From the NCBI GenBank assembly GCA_030220185.1, contig JASPKZ010007551.1, positions 206,001-270,000 of the forward strand: a stretch of 64,000 bases of DNA, given 5' to 3'. This document shows, in pieces, positions 51,640-62,544 of this stretch (within the stretch, counting starts at the first letter, position 1; the number at the start of each line of letters is the position of its first letter). Below the pieces are notes generated by a model. It had not been told where the DNA came from and ran no database searches. It saw only the letters and a program-made list of their open reading frames with translations. The stretch is from Diploptera punctata (Eukaryota > Arthropoda > Insecta > Blattodea > Blaberidae). Both the position numbers and the translations under genes were made by a program.

Positions 51640-52280
51640 AAAACAGATAATCTAACAATTTGAGAACATTCCGAACAACTGTGTGAATTGCGCCCATATG
51701 AACGATATTCGTTGTGTAATATAAGAAATAATACAGAAAGAAAGAAAGACAGAAATAAAGAAAATGGGTATTCTATACCAGATTACCACCTGTGAATATT
51801 CGATCGGAGAATAAGTAACTGCTAGCATCACGTTGGCCAATGTCATAATACACGTTCCCGCTAGAGCCAATTGCCAACATGTTTCCATGCATATAAGGGT
51901 ATTCTATCCCAGGTGTCACCTACATTAGTTGACCAGTTAGGGTGAGCAAATGGGCAAATTAGTGCGCACCAGATTTAGTTTCGCGTTTATTTGTGTTAGT
52001 GTGTTTTTGTGATAAATTGGCTACACTTTTTTAACAATAACTAATATATATTTTACATTGTAAATATGGTGATTTTAGGTTACTTTCATCTCAAATTCTC
52101 ACTTCATTTTAAGCGACTTCTCACATTTTTATGGGAAATAATAATCAACATATCTTTCTCTCAAGTAATTGTTCGCATGCTGCAACAATAAATTGTGCGT
52201 TTTTCCATTTTTTTAATTTTAATGTATGTAGGTGGTGATGTGACATAGAATACAAAAAAAAAAAGAAAGAAAAGGAAAGT
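51640..52280. other. Unassigned; one 78-codon minus frame
   Basis: The minus frame 51652-51888 has a hydrophobic middle (LANVMLAVTYSPIEYSQVVI) and an in-frame CAG followed by GTGGTA, which could be a splice donor. GGGTATTCTAT(A/C)CCAG occurs on both sides, at 51768 and 51897. No homology recognised; an exon is possible but unsupported. Confidence 0.25.
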
Positions 52281-52293
52281 AAAATAATAATAT

Positions 52294-52633
52294 CCATCCA
52301 GCCATAGTAATTCTACCCGGAGGCAGGTCCTTCACTGAAATCATAGCATTTTCATGCTATGCTTGCAGCTTTACTAGGGAATTCTAGGTGTGGTAGCTTC
52401 CCGTTGCTTTCCACACCGGTGAAGGATGATGATGATTATGAAAATGATAAGGATGATGATGGCCATATGATTTCGGGGACCGTTTGGGCCTTAAAGTTTT
52501 CCTGACATTTGTCTTACAGGTGAGGAAAAACCCCGATAAAAATCTCACCCAGAAAAACTGCCCCGACCGGGGATCGAACCCGGCCCCGCTGCGTGACAAG
52601 GCAGCATGCTACCTCGAGACCACAGCGGTGGAC
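52294..52633 (-). mobile_element. SINE family A, full-length, target duplication
   Basis: Complete copy with ATCCATCCAGCCATAGTAAT tail. AATAATAATAT (52283-52293) and AATGATAATAT (52634-52644) form a target duplication with one mismatch. Confidence 0.94.
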
Positions 52634-52644
52634 AATGATAATAT

Positions 52645-54076
52645 AATGAAGATAATAAGACAGAAAAAAGAAGAGCCGAATAAAAAAAAATTAAAGAAAA
52701 ATCTGAATACGTAAATACAGCTCAGGGGAGTAAAGAAAGAGACAATAGGGAAGAAACAAAGAAACACTGGAGAAAGGACAGACACAATAAAGAATAAGGG
52801 CAGAAAAAGAAACAAAGGATAAAAGAAAGAAAGAAGGGCAGACGAACTGAGAGATGGATAAAAGATTATTACAATAATCTGATTTGACCTATATTACCTG
52901 TACCATCGTAAGTGACACATAGATACATAGGATAACGGCATATCGATAATTAATTTCAGAACAAGCTTAACAACACAAAATCGAATGATTCGATTACAAA
53001 GAAGCAAGGTGAATATTTTTAGGTAACTGTTATTACACAGAAAAGGACGTCAGTAGGCCTACATAAATGTCTTCATTCCACTTAGTTTTGTAAACTACGG
53101 GTAATTAGAAAAAATAATTCGTGTTGTTTTAAGGCAAATCGCCACCTGAGCTCGCTTCGCACCTACGCACATATAATAACAAGGCGTAAAGCTTAAAATA
53201 ATGAAAATAAAGTAGAGCAGAGAAACTCATACTAGCCGGTCCATTCATCACAACCTTCATTACCGACAACAAAGGACAGCAATTCTAAATCATTCCATTA
53301 GCAGCAACACAGTTCGTTCATTTGCAAGCTTCCTCATTTCAAAATTAACAAAAAAAATATAAAATACTACATCAATGACGCTATATCCTTGTCATATAAT
53401 TTTATACAGAGTATCTAAAAAGTTATTACAACATTCGTTGGGTAATACTATAGGCCTATGATTATTTTGTAAGGAGGGAAAATAAGTTAATGAATTTACA
53501 TGTTTTTCGCCATCTAAGATATATAGGTTTGTGGACTGTTAACATGAATTGACAACTTATCAGTATATACCGTGTACATAAAGTATCTGATTTCATTACA
53601 TAATAACACAGGTCAATAAAAAAATAACATTTTAAATTTTTTTTTAACACTAACAGCTAATTTCCTATTTAGTTTTTGGTGCTGTATTCGTATCTGACCT
53701 CATTTTTTTTTTCTGCCGCCCACGGTTTTGTCACAACATGACTTCGTTGTAAACTATAAAATTAGCTCAACATATCACAGGAATGAAAAATAAATTGTTA
53801 CAAATGAACAAAACTTTTATGCAAGTATAAAGAAGAAAATATCTGCTTATTTCATAGACTTTACGTGTTTATTGACTTATTAATAATTCCCAATTTATCT
53901 TTAAATCTCCTGACATAGCATCTTAAAAAATTGATGGTTAAGTGTAAAAAATACTTTTTATCATAATCGGATTCAGCACACCAAAAACCATTGTAATTTA
54001 GATATATTCCACTTCAAATTCTGTCCCCCTTAAAAATAAAACTTTATAAATTTTATAAACTAATGCTCAAGAGCAA

Positions 54077-54078
<2 letters not shown>
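52645..54078. other. No recognisable feature in 1.4 kb
   Basis: A-rich start, then AT-rich unique sequence. Two TAGGCCTA octamers (53054, 53451). No frames, tRNA boxes or inverted ends seen. Confidence 0.4.

Positions 54079-54079
<1 letters not shown>

Positions 54080-54107
<28 letters not shown>
54080..54107. repeat. (TA)n microsatellite
   Basis: Pure TA run of 28 bp. Confidence 0.95.
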
Positions 54108-54224
54108 GGTATGATAAGAAAAATAAATGCCTGGACGGGATTCGAACATATACGTATATCATCCGGTATCATGGCAGCTGCCGCCATCTTCCGGAAACAA
54201 AACGCGATTCCTCTCTGTCCATCC

Positions 54225-54540
54225 ATTGATCTTCCTCCAATCCTCTTATATTCATAGGTGCTTGTACCCTTCTATCCAAGTTTTCTTCGGTCTTCCTCTC
54301 TTTCTCCTTTCTATTGGAATCCATTCCATAACAACTTTAGGTAATCTTTGCTCTGGCATTCTTTTGGCATGGCCATACTACTGCAATTTTTTCTTTTCTA
54401 TAATGTCTATGATGTCTGGCTCCTCTTGTACACCCATTATTTCTCTTATTTCTTTATTTCGTATTCTATCCATTCCAGATAACCCAGCTGATCTTCTTAA
54501 AACCTCCATTTCTGTATTTAAAATTTTATATATACACACA
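54225..54540 (-). pseudogene. LINE reverse transcriptase C-terminus
   Basis: Minus frame: NTEMEVLRRSAGLSGMDRIR, NKEIREIMGVQEE and IEKKKLQ, then in shifted frame YGHAKRMPEQRLPKVVMEW and a basic RP-rich piece. These are the boxes that follow YGSE-W in RTE-like LINEs and are close to those at 17148-17480. The upstream half is absent. Confidence 0.7.
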
Positions 54541-54929
54541 CACACTCTCTGGAAGCAGTTAACAACGAAAGAATAGGCAGGAAAAAGAAGCAATGGAAAA
54601 AAAAAGTAGGAAGGACGAACTAAGAGATGGATGGATAGAAAAGGAATACAATAATACAACCTACATTACCCGTATCATCCTAAGCGACACACAGATACAT
54701 ACGGACAACAGCATAAGAGTAAGGCAAATTATTTTTTTTTGTCATTGAGCTATGAATTTGAAAACTACTAGATACAAAAACCCGCGGTTTTCTGTATTTG
54801 TCTTCATCATTATTGGCACAACAGACATCTTTGGGTCACAGTTTTCTTCTGAAGTTTCTGCCAAGTTTCTCCTTGAATACCCAGCATTCGCTATTTATTT
54901 TACCGAGTGCTTTTACATTCGTTATTATT

Positions 54930-55200
54930 CCATTTTCTAAGGAACATCGCAAGTTAGATACTGAAAACATCCTAACAATAATGCACAGTGAAAATAATCC
55001 AGCTAAGATAAACGTACTCAAAGAGATGGAAATGTTGAAGGCAGTTAACAACAACGACCATCTGATAAATGAAAACGCACCCAGTACGTGTAACCTCTCT
55101 ACCAGATCTTCAGTGGAACACCAGTTTTGAATTCTGCTGAAGATGGGACTAGTCCCGAAAGCGCTACAGATAAATAACTAATAAAGTTGAGTAGACGGAT
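54930..55200 (+). pseudogene. Penelope-like element 3' end
   Basis: The frame to 55130 reads KEHRKLDTENILTIMHSENN, PAKINVLKEMEMLKAVNNND and HLINENAPSTC. The layout (T-L--LH---N---IN-LEE-EI-K) fits the last part of a GIY-YIG domain and C-terminus in Penelope-like elements. Right after the stop comes CTGCTGAAGATG, the palindrome GGGACTAGTCCC and GAAAGCG, the same 3' arrangement as at 5620. GIY and RT are missing. Confidence 0.5.
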
Positions 55201-55204
55201 CTTT

Positions 55205-55795
55205 TGGGTAAATATTTCATAATTTTATATATTAATCAGCCAAAATGCATTAATTATCTACTTTGAAGAAAGAACTCATGCTCTTAACCAGATTTTCTTT
55301 TTATTTCCTCAGCAGCAATGAATAAAAAAATGTTAATAAATTTTTCAATTAAAAGTTAATTTTTCGAGGGAACCAAAAGATAAAAATAATACCAGGATTT
55401 AATAAATTTGGCATACAGTTTATGTTACACACAAGAATATGAAGACGTAAAGGTTATTTTTGTCTTGAACGTCACTGCACTACCGCAGACATTTCTCATG
55501 ACAACTTTTTACCAACTTGACAGTTACAAAAATTATTTTCTTTCGAAATGAAAACTCCGAGCTGATAACATCTATATCTTGAATAACCGCGCGAAGTGAA
55601 TGAGATACGCACGCAAACGCCCACTTCATACAAACTAGCTTTTCTAGGCAAACAACGCCATAAATAACCGATTCTCAACCTTATTTAAAACAAATTAGAA
55701 TGAGGGATCACAATAGCGAAATCTATGTAAAATCCAGTGAACAAACTCACAAGAGTGTATACTTACTTGAATAAGGATTACGAACAATACTGATT
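55205..55795. other. No recognisable feature
   Basis: AT-rich unique sequence. Confidence 0.4.
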
Positions 55796-55798
55796 TTT

Positions 55799-55862
55799 AT
55801 ATATATATATATGTGTGTGTGTGTGTCTGTGTGTGTGCGTGTGTGTGTGCGCGCGCGCGCGT
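55799..55862. repeat. (TA)n(TG)n(CG)n compound microsatellite
   Basis: TA, then TG with CG/TC variants, ending in GCGCGCGCGC. Confidence 0.9.
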
Positions 55863-56155
55863 GAAGAAAGGAGGTTTTGGTGCAAATTCAAACACAAATT
55901 CATATAAACATATATCCTAAAAATGAATGATCATAAGGGGTGTCCAATTCAAACAACTTTTATAGGGTTGCCACATATTCGTCACATAAAGACAATTGTA
56001 AAAGTATTACATAATGCTATATTACATAGGCCTATGCATCAGCAGTTTTATGCTAATACTTTGAACGTCACACTAATGATATGGTATCATTAAATCGCCA
56101 ACAAGAGGAAATTATACAAGAACCTTAGAAAAACAAAGCAGAGTAGACAATCTGA
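55863..56155. other. No recognisable feature
   Basis: Contains GGGGTGTCCAATTC (55938), which resembles a mariner tip, but no partner was found, and one TAGGCCTA (56027). Confidence 0.35.
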
Positions 56156-56156
56156 T

Positions 56157-56290
56157 ATTGTTCTTCTTGACTTCACGGATTAGGCAGGAATTCGCCTGAA
56201 TGGTATCAACAATTGTATTCCATCTTCCCCTTGATCTGCTTCTTGATTTCATTATTTTGGCCTGTACTCAAAAGCAATCCTCCGCCTCTA
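56157..56290 (-). mobile_element. LINE 3' tail fragment
   Basis: Minus strand KSRSRSRGRWNTIVD-type reading, then GGCGAATTCCTGCC, TGAAGTCAAGAAGAA. The layout equals the fragments at 17701 and 63955 and the end of family G. Confidence 0.4.
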
Positions 56291-56565
56291 TCTGGATCTA
56301 AATAGTCAATTTATGATTGGTTAATTCAATTCTTAACCACGAAAGCAGAACACTGCCAAACATTGTTAATAATGCTCCACTGTGTTTTTCCAACATGCCC
56401 ATCTTTCAAATTTTATTTTAATCATATAAACTATCAAAAGAAGTTACCCGATATAAATATTTACAGATTGTCAGCTACGACTAAATAAGTCTCTTTTGAC
56501 AGAAGGACTGTTTTACTGTATTTTATATTGTTATTCTTAAAAAGATTGAGATTGAAATGAATTGC
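56291..56565. other. No recognisable feature
   Basis: AT-rich sequence up to the TTAA site of the next element. Confidence 0.4.
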
Positions 56566-56569
56566 TTAA

Positions 56570-57282
56570 GGGAGGTGATGGGTGAAATTTTCGACATTTT
56601 TCGGTCAAATTTAACTTTTTTTTTGCTTTTTGTATTAAAAAATACTACGTAGGATACCTTAAAGTATAAGTTGGTGAAGTTTTAGTGTCCTATGACGCTT
56701 GTAAGTCTCCCTAATGACTGTAGGAGGGCATGTATGGCACATTCGAATTTAACTGCATGCAAATTTTCAAATTGGCTTTTCCACACTTTTATTTTCATTG
56801 CATTTCAACACATTCAAATCAAATAGCGTTGACAAATTTAATGATAGAAGCACGAAATTTTCAGTGCATGTCCCACACGTTATGACTAATAAATTCTACG
56901 CATGGATTTTCAAACAACGTTGACAGTTTCTGAAATAAAAAATAAAATATGTGTGGTAATTAAAAAAAATTCATATGCAGAGGATGTATATATATTTTTC
57001 TTCCTTTATTATAATACAGAAAAGTTAATGCATAGTGTTGTTCTAAATAAGTCAGTAGTCGTGTAGAAAAAACATAAAAAATTTACTAAAAAATTATGGG
57101 ATTAACTAAAAATTTTAATATGCAAATTTTTAAATGGATTTTCTTCAATAACTCAAAAACTTTTAAGCCTAGAAGGATAAAACGTCGGTATAATATTACC
57201 TATTATAGCATGAATGTGTGTACAAAAAATTAAGTACGTAGCTAAAAAAATGTAAAAAATATAAATTTCACCCATCACCCTC
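56570..57282. mobile_element. TTAA-flanked 713-bp MITE (piggyBac-like)
   Basis: TTAA at 56566-56569 and 57283-57286. Ends GGGAGGTGATGGGTGAAATT (left) and complement GAGGGTGATGGGTGAAATTT (right) are inverted repeats. No coding frame. A TTAA target is typical of piggyBac elements, so this is probably a non-autonomous member. Confidence 0.75.
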
Positions 57283-57295
57283 TTAATTTTATCAT

Positions 57296-57455
57296 CAAAT
57301 ACTACCAAGGTATTCTGGTCTGTTCTGCCTCAGATCAGCTGGTTCTCTCCATCGCTTCTTCGGCCTTTTAAGGTTTCTCCATCCGTCAGGTCTGTAGGCA
57401 AACAGTCTTTGAGGTAGCCTCTCTCACTGAGCATCCGCGATATGTGACCGTATAT
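57296..57455 (-). pseudogene. LINE reverse transcriptase C-terminus fragment
   Basis: Minus frame GHISRMLSERGYLKDCLPTD, then GETLKGRRSDGENQLI, resembling the GHV-RM--ER-PK and RP-GRR---W boxes. Short and diverged. Confidence 0.4.
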
Positions 57456-57465
57456 TCACTAGTTA

Positions 57466-58186
57466 TCATAAGTAATGCCACGAGTGATTTCCAAATTATC
57501 GTTAAATTCACGACTCACGAAGTGAAGAGTGAATTTATCTAGAGAATTTGGAAATCAAGAGTGGCATTTGTTAGGACTATTTAACGAATAAAATTAAGCT
57601 GTTTACTCACAAATCATTATTTAACTGTAGTTATTTCAAAATATTTATATATTCAATGCAAACGGCGATGTTTGAAAACAAATGAGAAACGATAGGTACG
57701 CTTCTACTGCTTCTTTTGTTTATCACTGCAACCAGATCATACTATTTATTGCCAAAGGAACGCAATATTGTAAGAATGCTCTCTAGTGGAGAAAAAATGA
57801 AACACATCAATCTGTATATTAATTCATTTCTGATCTCGTATGATGTAAATACGACAATTATATTTTTCTGGATTGTTACCTGGTAAAAAATACATTTAAG
57901 AAAGTGAAAACAGTGGTTTATTTTTTTGGTGGTATAATCAATTGCTACAAATGTTGACATGTATGCACTATATATACAATCTGGTAGCCGTATTTGTCAT
58001 TGCCTCAGTCACTGCAAAATAACGGTCAGACCTGTTCAGAATATTAAAAAGGAGGAGCTTTGTTTAATATGGTAATTATAACACTGATAAATATTTCGTG
58101 AAACACGGCTCTGATTGGTTGTAAAACAGAAATCATTGAAACGTGATTGGTCATTGACTCCCATTTGGGGCATGAGTTAAATAGTC
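57466..58186. mobile_element. Unclassified interspersed repeat L, fullest copy
   Basis: About 720 bp. It opens with an imperfect hairpin of about 40-bp arms: AATGCCACGAGTGATTTCCA through AATTCAC, a short loop near 57518, then GTGAATTTATC through GGAAATCAAGAGTGGCATT. The 30304 and 27366 copies lost different halves of the hairpin. The remainder is nearly identical to 30304-30985. Non-coding; the mobilising enzyme is unknown. Confidence 0.8.
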
Positions 58187-58189
58187 TAG

Positions 58190-58425
58190 GTAAATGTTAT
58201 TGTTCCAGTGATGGCTCTGACGTTCAATATCTTCTCGGTTGTCGACTTTACGTTTATGATCAATAAGAGTATAGCTCACTAGGGTCAGCCACTTCTATTC
58301 TTCAAAGATATTGCTTAATTTACACTGATAAAAGAAAATACCGTTGCATTATAAGTATTTTATATATAATAATGTTTTACATTTTAATTACACAATTGAC
58401 AAGTTTTAGAACATTTAATTAGGAA
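58190..58425. other. No recognisable feature
   Basis: Short AT-rich stretch. Confidence 0.4.
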
Positions 58426-58439
58426 ATACTACTAAACCA

Positions 58440-60018
58440 GACAGCAGAAATGCTAGTCGCAGAGCCAAGTGCATTAGAGGTTGAAATGGTGATTGAAAAA
58501 TTTAAGATGTATGAAGCATCAGGTTCAGATGAGATCCCAGCAGAACTGATAAAATCAGGGGGAGAAAAATTGATGGACAAAATACGCTGGTTGCTTAGTA
58601 TGATTTGGGAAAAAGAAGCTCTTTCAGATGAATGGAAAGAATCAATTATCGTACCAATTTATAAGGAAGGAGATAAAACTAATTGCAGCAATTACACGGG
58701 CATCTCATTACTTTCAACTTCGTACAAAATTCTAACAAATATATTACTAAGCAGACTTACTCCCTATATTGATGCCATTCTAGGAGATCATCAATGTGCA
58801 TTTAGAAGAAACAGGTCTACAACAGATCAGATTTTTAGTATAAGACAGATTTTAGAAAATAAATGGGAATATAACGGTACTATACATCAACTATACATAG
58901 ACTTCAAGAAAGCATATGATTCAATTAAGAGGGAGAAGTTATATAGTATCCTGCTGGAGTTTGTAATTCCTAAAAAGTTAGTTAGACTTATACGAATGTG
59001 TCTAAATGGCACAAAGAGTAGGGTGCGTGTAGGCAAACAGTTTTCGGACACTTTTGAAATCCAGAATGTGTTTAAGCAAGGAGATGCACTATCTCCTCTA
59101 CTATTTAATATTGTACTAGAGCATGCCATTAAATCTTTAGAGAATGAGGAAGGCTCACAAGTCAATGGTATTAATAAGCTGTTAGTTTATGCTGATGATG
59201 TAGTATTATTGGACGATAGCGAGGAGATACTAAAGGACAACACGCACACACTATTGAGTAACACTAAAGAATTAGGACTGGAAGTAAACATCAATAAAAC
59301 TAAATATATGGTCACATGTAGAAATACATTATATAATGGAAATGGACAGCTAATGACAAATGAGGGAAATTTTGAGGAAGTGGCTGAATTCAAATATCTA
59401 GGAACAATAATGACAAATAGGAATGAGATGCACGAAGAAATTAAACATAGGCTCAATTCTGGAAATGCGTGCTATTATGCATTGCAGAGACTCTTGATGT
59501 CCCAACTCCTTTCAAAAAACGTTGAACTGAAAATATATAAAACTATTATTCTACCAGTTATATTATATGGATGCGAAACATGGACTCTTACTTTAAGGGA
59601 GGAAAGGAGATTACGAGTATTTGAGAATAAAGTACTTAGGAAAATTTTTGGACCAAAGAGAGATGAACAGACAGGTGAATGGAGAATACTTACATAACAA
59701 TGAACTACATGGTCTTTATAGGAAGCCAGATATAATAAGAACAGTTAAGTCTCGTAGACTGCGATGGACAGGACATGTTGCAGATATGGGGAATGAAAGA
59801 CTTGCATGGAAGCTTCTTGTAGGAAAGCCAGAAGGAAAATGCCCAGTTGGTAGACCAAGAATAAGGTGGGAGAATAACATTAACTATGAATTGAGGGAAG
59901 TAGATTATACAGGGAATGATTAGAAAGCATTAGCTCAGGATAGGGATGTATGGAGAGCTTATGTCCGCGCGACCATGAACTTACAGGTTCGATAGTGCCA
60001 GTGAATGAGTAAGTAAGT
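58440..60018 (+). mobile_element. RTE-type LINE, 5'-truncated, perfect 14-bp target duplication
   Basis: From CAGACAGCAGAAATGC, equal to 20543 of the longer copy, to the GTAAGTAAGT tail. ATACTACTAAACCA at 58426-58439 and 60019-60032 is an exact 14-bp duplication. The body is about 95% identical by eye to 20543-22133, so the family was active recently. Confidence 0.96.
58450..59923 (+). pseudogene. RTE reverse transcriptase with 415-codon open frame
   Basis: Longest open frame in the window (58450-59697). RT motifs intact: QLYIDFKKAYDSI (motif A), VFKQGDALSPLLFN (motif B; VF replaces the usual GL), LLVYADDVVLL (YADD at 59188-59199), FKYLGTIMTN, then YGCETWTLTLREERRLRVFE. A one-base insertion near 59692 shifts the frame; the C-terminal tail continues in the frame of 59621-59923 and ends at a TGG-to-TAG stop. 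The endonuclease is absent by truncation, so it cannot move on its own. It is not a host gene. Confidence 0.9.
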
Positions 60019-60109
60019 ATACTACTAAACCATGTATAAAATCACTCGGCAACCTGTGAAACGAGCAATCGATGTCACACTGGCTACTCAACTCAGACGG
60101 AAGTAAGTT

Positions 60110-60462
60110 GCACAACTAACTAACTCATTGGCTCTATCGAACCCATAGATCCATGGCCGCGCAGACATAAGCTCACCATACATCCTTATGCTGATCCAAT
60201 GTTTTCCAATCAACCGCTGTAGAATCTAATTCCTCAAATCATGACTAATGTCATTCTCCCGCCTCATTCTTGGTCTACGAACTGATTTTACTACAAGAAC
60301 CTTCCATGCACCTCTTTCATTCCCCATTCGTGCCATATGACCTGCCTATAGTAGTCTGTTATCATTACATCTGGTTTTCTATAAAGACGATGTTATGAAG
60401 TCTCCCCCATTCGCCTCTCTGTTCCTCTATCTTAGGACGAAATAAAACCCTAAGAACTGAAG
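60110..60462 (-). mobile_element. Old RTE-type LINE copy
   Basis: TAACTAACTAACTCATTGGC tail, ATGGCCGCGCAGACATAAGC and CCGCCTCATTCTTGGTCTAC match the family's 3' end. Several deletions. GTAAGTTG flanks both sides (60091, 60469), a possible duplication. Confidence 0.75.
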
Positions 60463-60474
60463 TAGGTAAGTTGT

Positions 60475-61110
60475 GTAAGGTACATAAATATTACAGTTTG
60501 GGATATATGAATAACTGTTTAAAACATGTATAATTCCCGATTGTCCTATCATAAATGGTATGAGTAGTAACATCACAAGCTATCGTCTGTAATTTACAGA
60601 CCAAATACTGATGAAATTCAGCAGTTTAAAAATTCCAGATACTGAAGGCAATTTGGCCAGTAATTAGAACTTATAGCAATTAGGTAAATCGACACAGATA
60701 TCGTCATTCAGTCACATGTGTTGATTATGCTATGGGTAATATCACCAGCTATGACATCACAGTTAACGAGAGTTAACTTTTAATATCTCGTATCTAATTG
60801 TAAAATTTCCATAAATTATTACAAGTTATATATTACCAATACCTCTAATTACGCTATATAAAATAATTGAACGCGAATTTTGTGACGCATAAACGGATGA
60901 TAAATGTGTCATTTAATATAAGAGAAAGTGGATAAAATAGCACCACTTCATAAATTCTGATGGGGGAAAAAAAAGGGATAAAAGTGTACTTACAACAAAA
61001 CAAATACAAGAAAAACTATGTCAGCTGTCAAACATTACAGATAAAAGATAATGAAGTGAAAATGACAGTTTAATTTGTTTTTTTTTAACCTTAGTTTAAA
61101 ATCTCCCTTT
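60475..61110. other. No recognisable feature
   Basis: AT-rich unique sequence. Confidence 0.4.
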
Positions 61111-61127
61111 GTATACATGTGTGTGTC

Positions 61128-61632
61128 TCACGCCATCTGAGCCTTACAGGGGCACGAAAGTCAGAGATGATTTTAAACTGTGGCACACACACACACTTTC
61201 TTTACCACACAAGGACATGGAGGACCTTCCTGGAGACTGATACTAAGGGCGAAATTCATGAAACCATCTTTATGCAAAGAGCGATTCTTTCCCCCTCTCT
61301 ATGACGTAGAGAGGGGGAAAGAGTCGCTCTTTGCGTAAAGATGGTTTCATGAATTTCGCCCTAAATATCATGGTCACCTCCGAGACAACATGAACATATA
61401 AAACAAGACATACCATTCACACGTAAATTTACACACAACAAGTCGAATATAGCATGGCTTATTGGGTGTTGTTCGGCGACTATTTGGGTCCTAAAGTTTT
61501 CTGACATTCGTATTAGAGGTGAAGAAACCGCTCCCAAAAAAAAAAAAAAATCGGTAGGGAAACTTGTCCCGACCTGAATAGAACCCGTGCTCACTTCGTC
61601 TAAGACAACGGCATTGCCACTAGATGTATGAT
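61128..61632 (-). mobile_element. SINE family M, carrying a hairpin insertion
   Basis: GAGCCTTACAGGGGCACGAAAGTC, (CA)n, CCACACAAGGACATGG, then after the hairpin ACAACATGAACAT, CATACCATTCACACG, CTATTTGGGTCCTAAAGTT and a minus-strand head with TCTAGTGGCAATGCCG and GGGTTCTATTC. The order matches 26955-27335 once the 117 bp at 61246-61362 is removed. Confidence 0.6.
61246..61362. mobile_element. Near-perfect 56-bp-arm hairpin (foldback MITE)
   Basis: Arms 61246-61301 and 61307-61362 are complementary at 54 of 56 positions around TGACG. The tips read AGGGCGAAATTCATGAAACC and its complement. It interrupts a family M SINE, which supports a mobile origin. CTA occurs at both edges and may be the duplicated target. 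Confidence 0.88.
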
Positions 61633-61671
61633 ACATCAGCAGTGTACACGACATTTTGACAACATGTCATC

Positions 61672-61745
61672 CCTATTCTGCCTAGATGATCATCCACCAC
61701 TGTGTTAACTCAAGTGGATGTGAGGCCAGTAGCCTCTACCATCGA
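61672..61745 (+). mobile_element. SINE family D tail fragment
   Basis: GATGATCATCCACCACTGTG and CAAGTGGATGTGAGGCCAGTAG are the reverse orientation of the family D tail block. No head. Confidence 0.45.
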
Positions 61746-61852
61746 GTTTGTTTTGGAATAGTTTTTAAATAATATTTATAGGGAAAAAAGTTTTAACAAA
61801 TCTGTTAGGACTTGTGCTTCTAGTTGTTCAGTTTTTAAAAATGGAAACAAAA

Positions 61853-61960
61853 GCCAAGATAATGTCTGAAGACAACCCTTGAGGATGCCGGTCGCAGTCT
61901 CTGGCGAAACATCGGGGAACTACAAACCTCAAGACAATGGCCAACAGCCCGCAAATCTTC
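61853..61960 (+). other. Penelope-like 3' motif, isolated
   Basis: CTTGAGGATGCCGG, a small stem, then CTGGCGAAACATCG, in the CTGA-GATG/stem/GAAAC layout seen at the Penelope-like 3' ends at 5620 and 55137. No coding part adjacent. Confidence 0.3.
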
Positions 61961-61964
61961 TACA

Positions 61965-62540
61965 AGATCACCATAATAACTTCAGCCGTGAAAGCCTAAG
62001 TCAATAAAAAAAGTCAAGAATTTGTTTTGAGATAATCTGACTGAAAATAAATGCTGGTTAAATTTTTGTTATCAATTGTTTTTGTGGAATTGATTTTTTT
62101 CTTTTTTATATATATAAATTGTATTCGTGAAGTTACAATGTAAAAAATGGTAAATATTTTAAGGAATTTAAATTATTCCCTATTATGTAAGCAATCAAGG
62201 AAAACGAGTTTTAAGTTAAAAATGAGAACAGAATGCAATTCCTATATTTATAGGAGTGAATTATAAGTTTATAACATTGTTTTAATTGTGTAGGAGTAAA
62301 AAAACGGAGTGATGAGAGAATATTCAATATAGAGTCAGCAGTGATTCCTAATGTGTGCTCCGCAAATTCTTAAGAGATCAGTCAACAATAATTGTTATTA
62401 GTGAATACACTAGTGTCAGATATTATTTAAATAAATAAACATTAAAGACGCAAAATGTTTTTTTCAGTGCTAACTATAGAGTAACTATGCAGAGTTACAA
62501 TGAACAAATATAATTAATCGGCAAATGTGATATCTTTGTC
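61965..62540. other. No recognisable feature
   Basis: AT-rich unique sequence. Confidence 0.4.
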
Positions 62541-62544
62541 CTCG

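Noticed and set aside
54127..54576. 149-codon plus frame as a gene
   Set aside because: It is the antisense of the LINE C-terminus read on the minus strand.
55938..55960. A further mariner element starting GGGGTGTCC
   Set aside because: No inverted partner within a plausible distance.
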